64,000 nt of DNA, taken from Ornithodoros turicata. Lineage: Eukaryota; Arthropoda; Arachnida; Ixodida; Argasidae. The translations under genes were made by a program, and so were the position numbers. The notes beneath the pieces are model-generated. The model did no database searches. It saw nothing but the letters and a program-made list of their open reading frames with translations, and was not told the DNA's origin. Location: the NCBI RefSeq assembly GCF_037126465.1, contig NC_088210.1:25135511-25199510 (forward strand), in the 5' to 3' direction. Positions 63,596-64,000 of this stretch are shown here, one piece after another; positions within the stretch are counted from its first letter, which is position 1, and each line of letters begins with the position of its first letter.

Positions 63596-64000
63596 TCGAC
63601 GACCGCCATATTTCAAATATCCCGTGTTCTTAGGCACCTTTATTGCTTGTGTTGTGTTTGTAAGTTTGCGAGTTCCAGCCTCAGAATAGTTATTTTCCAA
63701 CGCATTCTCTACCAGCACCTGCAGTCCCCTTTTCGTACTTGACATATGCGTCTACTCTGTATCAGACAACTTTTCATGATGTTTCAGTAAATACAGGTCA
63801 GCTACATGTATTTACTGAACAGGGGTCAGTAGATCAGGCTGATTCCATACCCCTAAGCTCTGCAAAGCTCTGTGGAGTCCCAGCTCCACCACAAAACGAA
63901 TAAGCATATCGCTTCGCCGGCATTTGAGCACTGCACTTGTGACTCATCTTTGGAGGTCCAAGGTGTTATAAGACCACGCTCTGCGCGGTATATAATTAGC

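Larger units (their letters stand above)
38279..64000 (+). other. Probable first intron of spen, no other gene found
   Basis: The 25.7 kb after the spen exon hold transposon relics, foldbacks, simple repeats and one tRNA-like gene, but no open frame with recognisable homology and no candidate spen exon 2. A long first intron at a developmental regulator often carries enhancers. CpG-richer patches at about 47100-47420, 53380-53780 and 60420-61130 are the obvious places to look. That this is intron rather than intergenic DNA is inference from the orientation of the exon. Confidence 0.6.

Overview
This window looks like animal nuclear DNA, most likely from a tick or a close chelicerate relative. 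The genes are split by many GT-AG introns, the spaces between them are full of short transposon relics, and two introns carry a tRNA-derived SINE that resembles the Ruka-type SINEs of ticks. The species call is inference from remembered repeat sequences; the gene calls are much firmer.

Layout. TTI1 lies on the + strand at 306-9789 (23 coding exons, every junction phase-consistent, 1046 aa). A transposon-rich gap follows at 9873-14195. A Y-box cold-shock protein gene runs on the - strand from 19187 down to 14196 (8 coding exons, 334 aa). eIF5A starts divergently on the + strand (coding 20736-23503, 4 exons, 155 aa). ARMC9, a ciliary LisH/armadillo protein, is on the + strand at 25071-35920 (23 exons, about 819 aa). 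The first coding exon of a spen/SPEN orthologue is at 38196-38278. The remaining 25.7 kb is best read as its first intron, because no further spen exon or other convincing gene was found there.

The genes do not form an operon or a pathway cluster. TTI1 is a chaperone cofactor for PIKK kinases, the Y-box protein and eIF5A act on mRNA and translation, ARMC9 belongs to the ciliary base/transition-zone module, and Spen is a nuclear transcriptional regulator. The Y-box and eIF5A genes are head to head with about 1.5 kb between start codons. The ARMC9 upstream region has a near-consensus RFX X-box.

Repeats include four short hAT-like elements with terminal inverted repeats (TIRs) and 8-bp target duplications, one of them nested in a further hAT-like relic. 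There are also a three-copy TIR family, several foldback elements, two 3' fragments of one LINE family, two SINEs and one tRNA-Thr-like gene. I found no previously undescribed biological system; the most unusual items are listed as findings.
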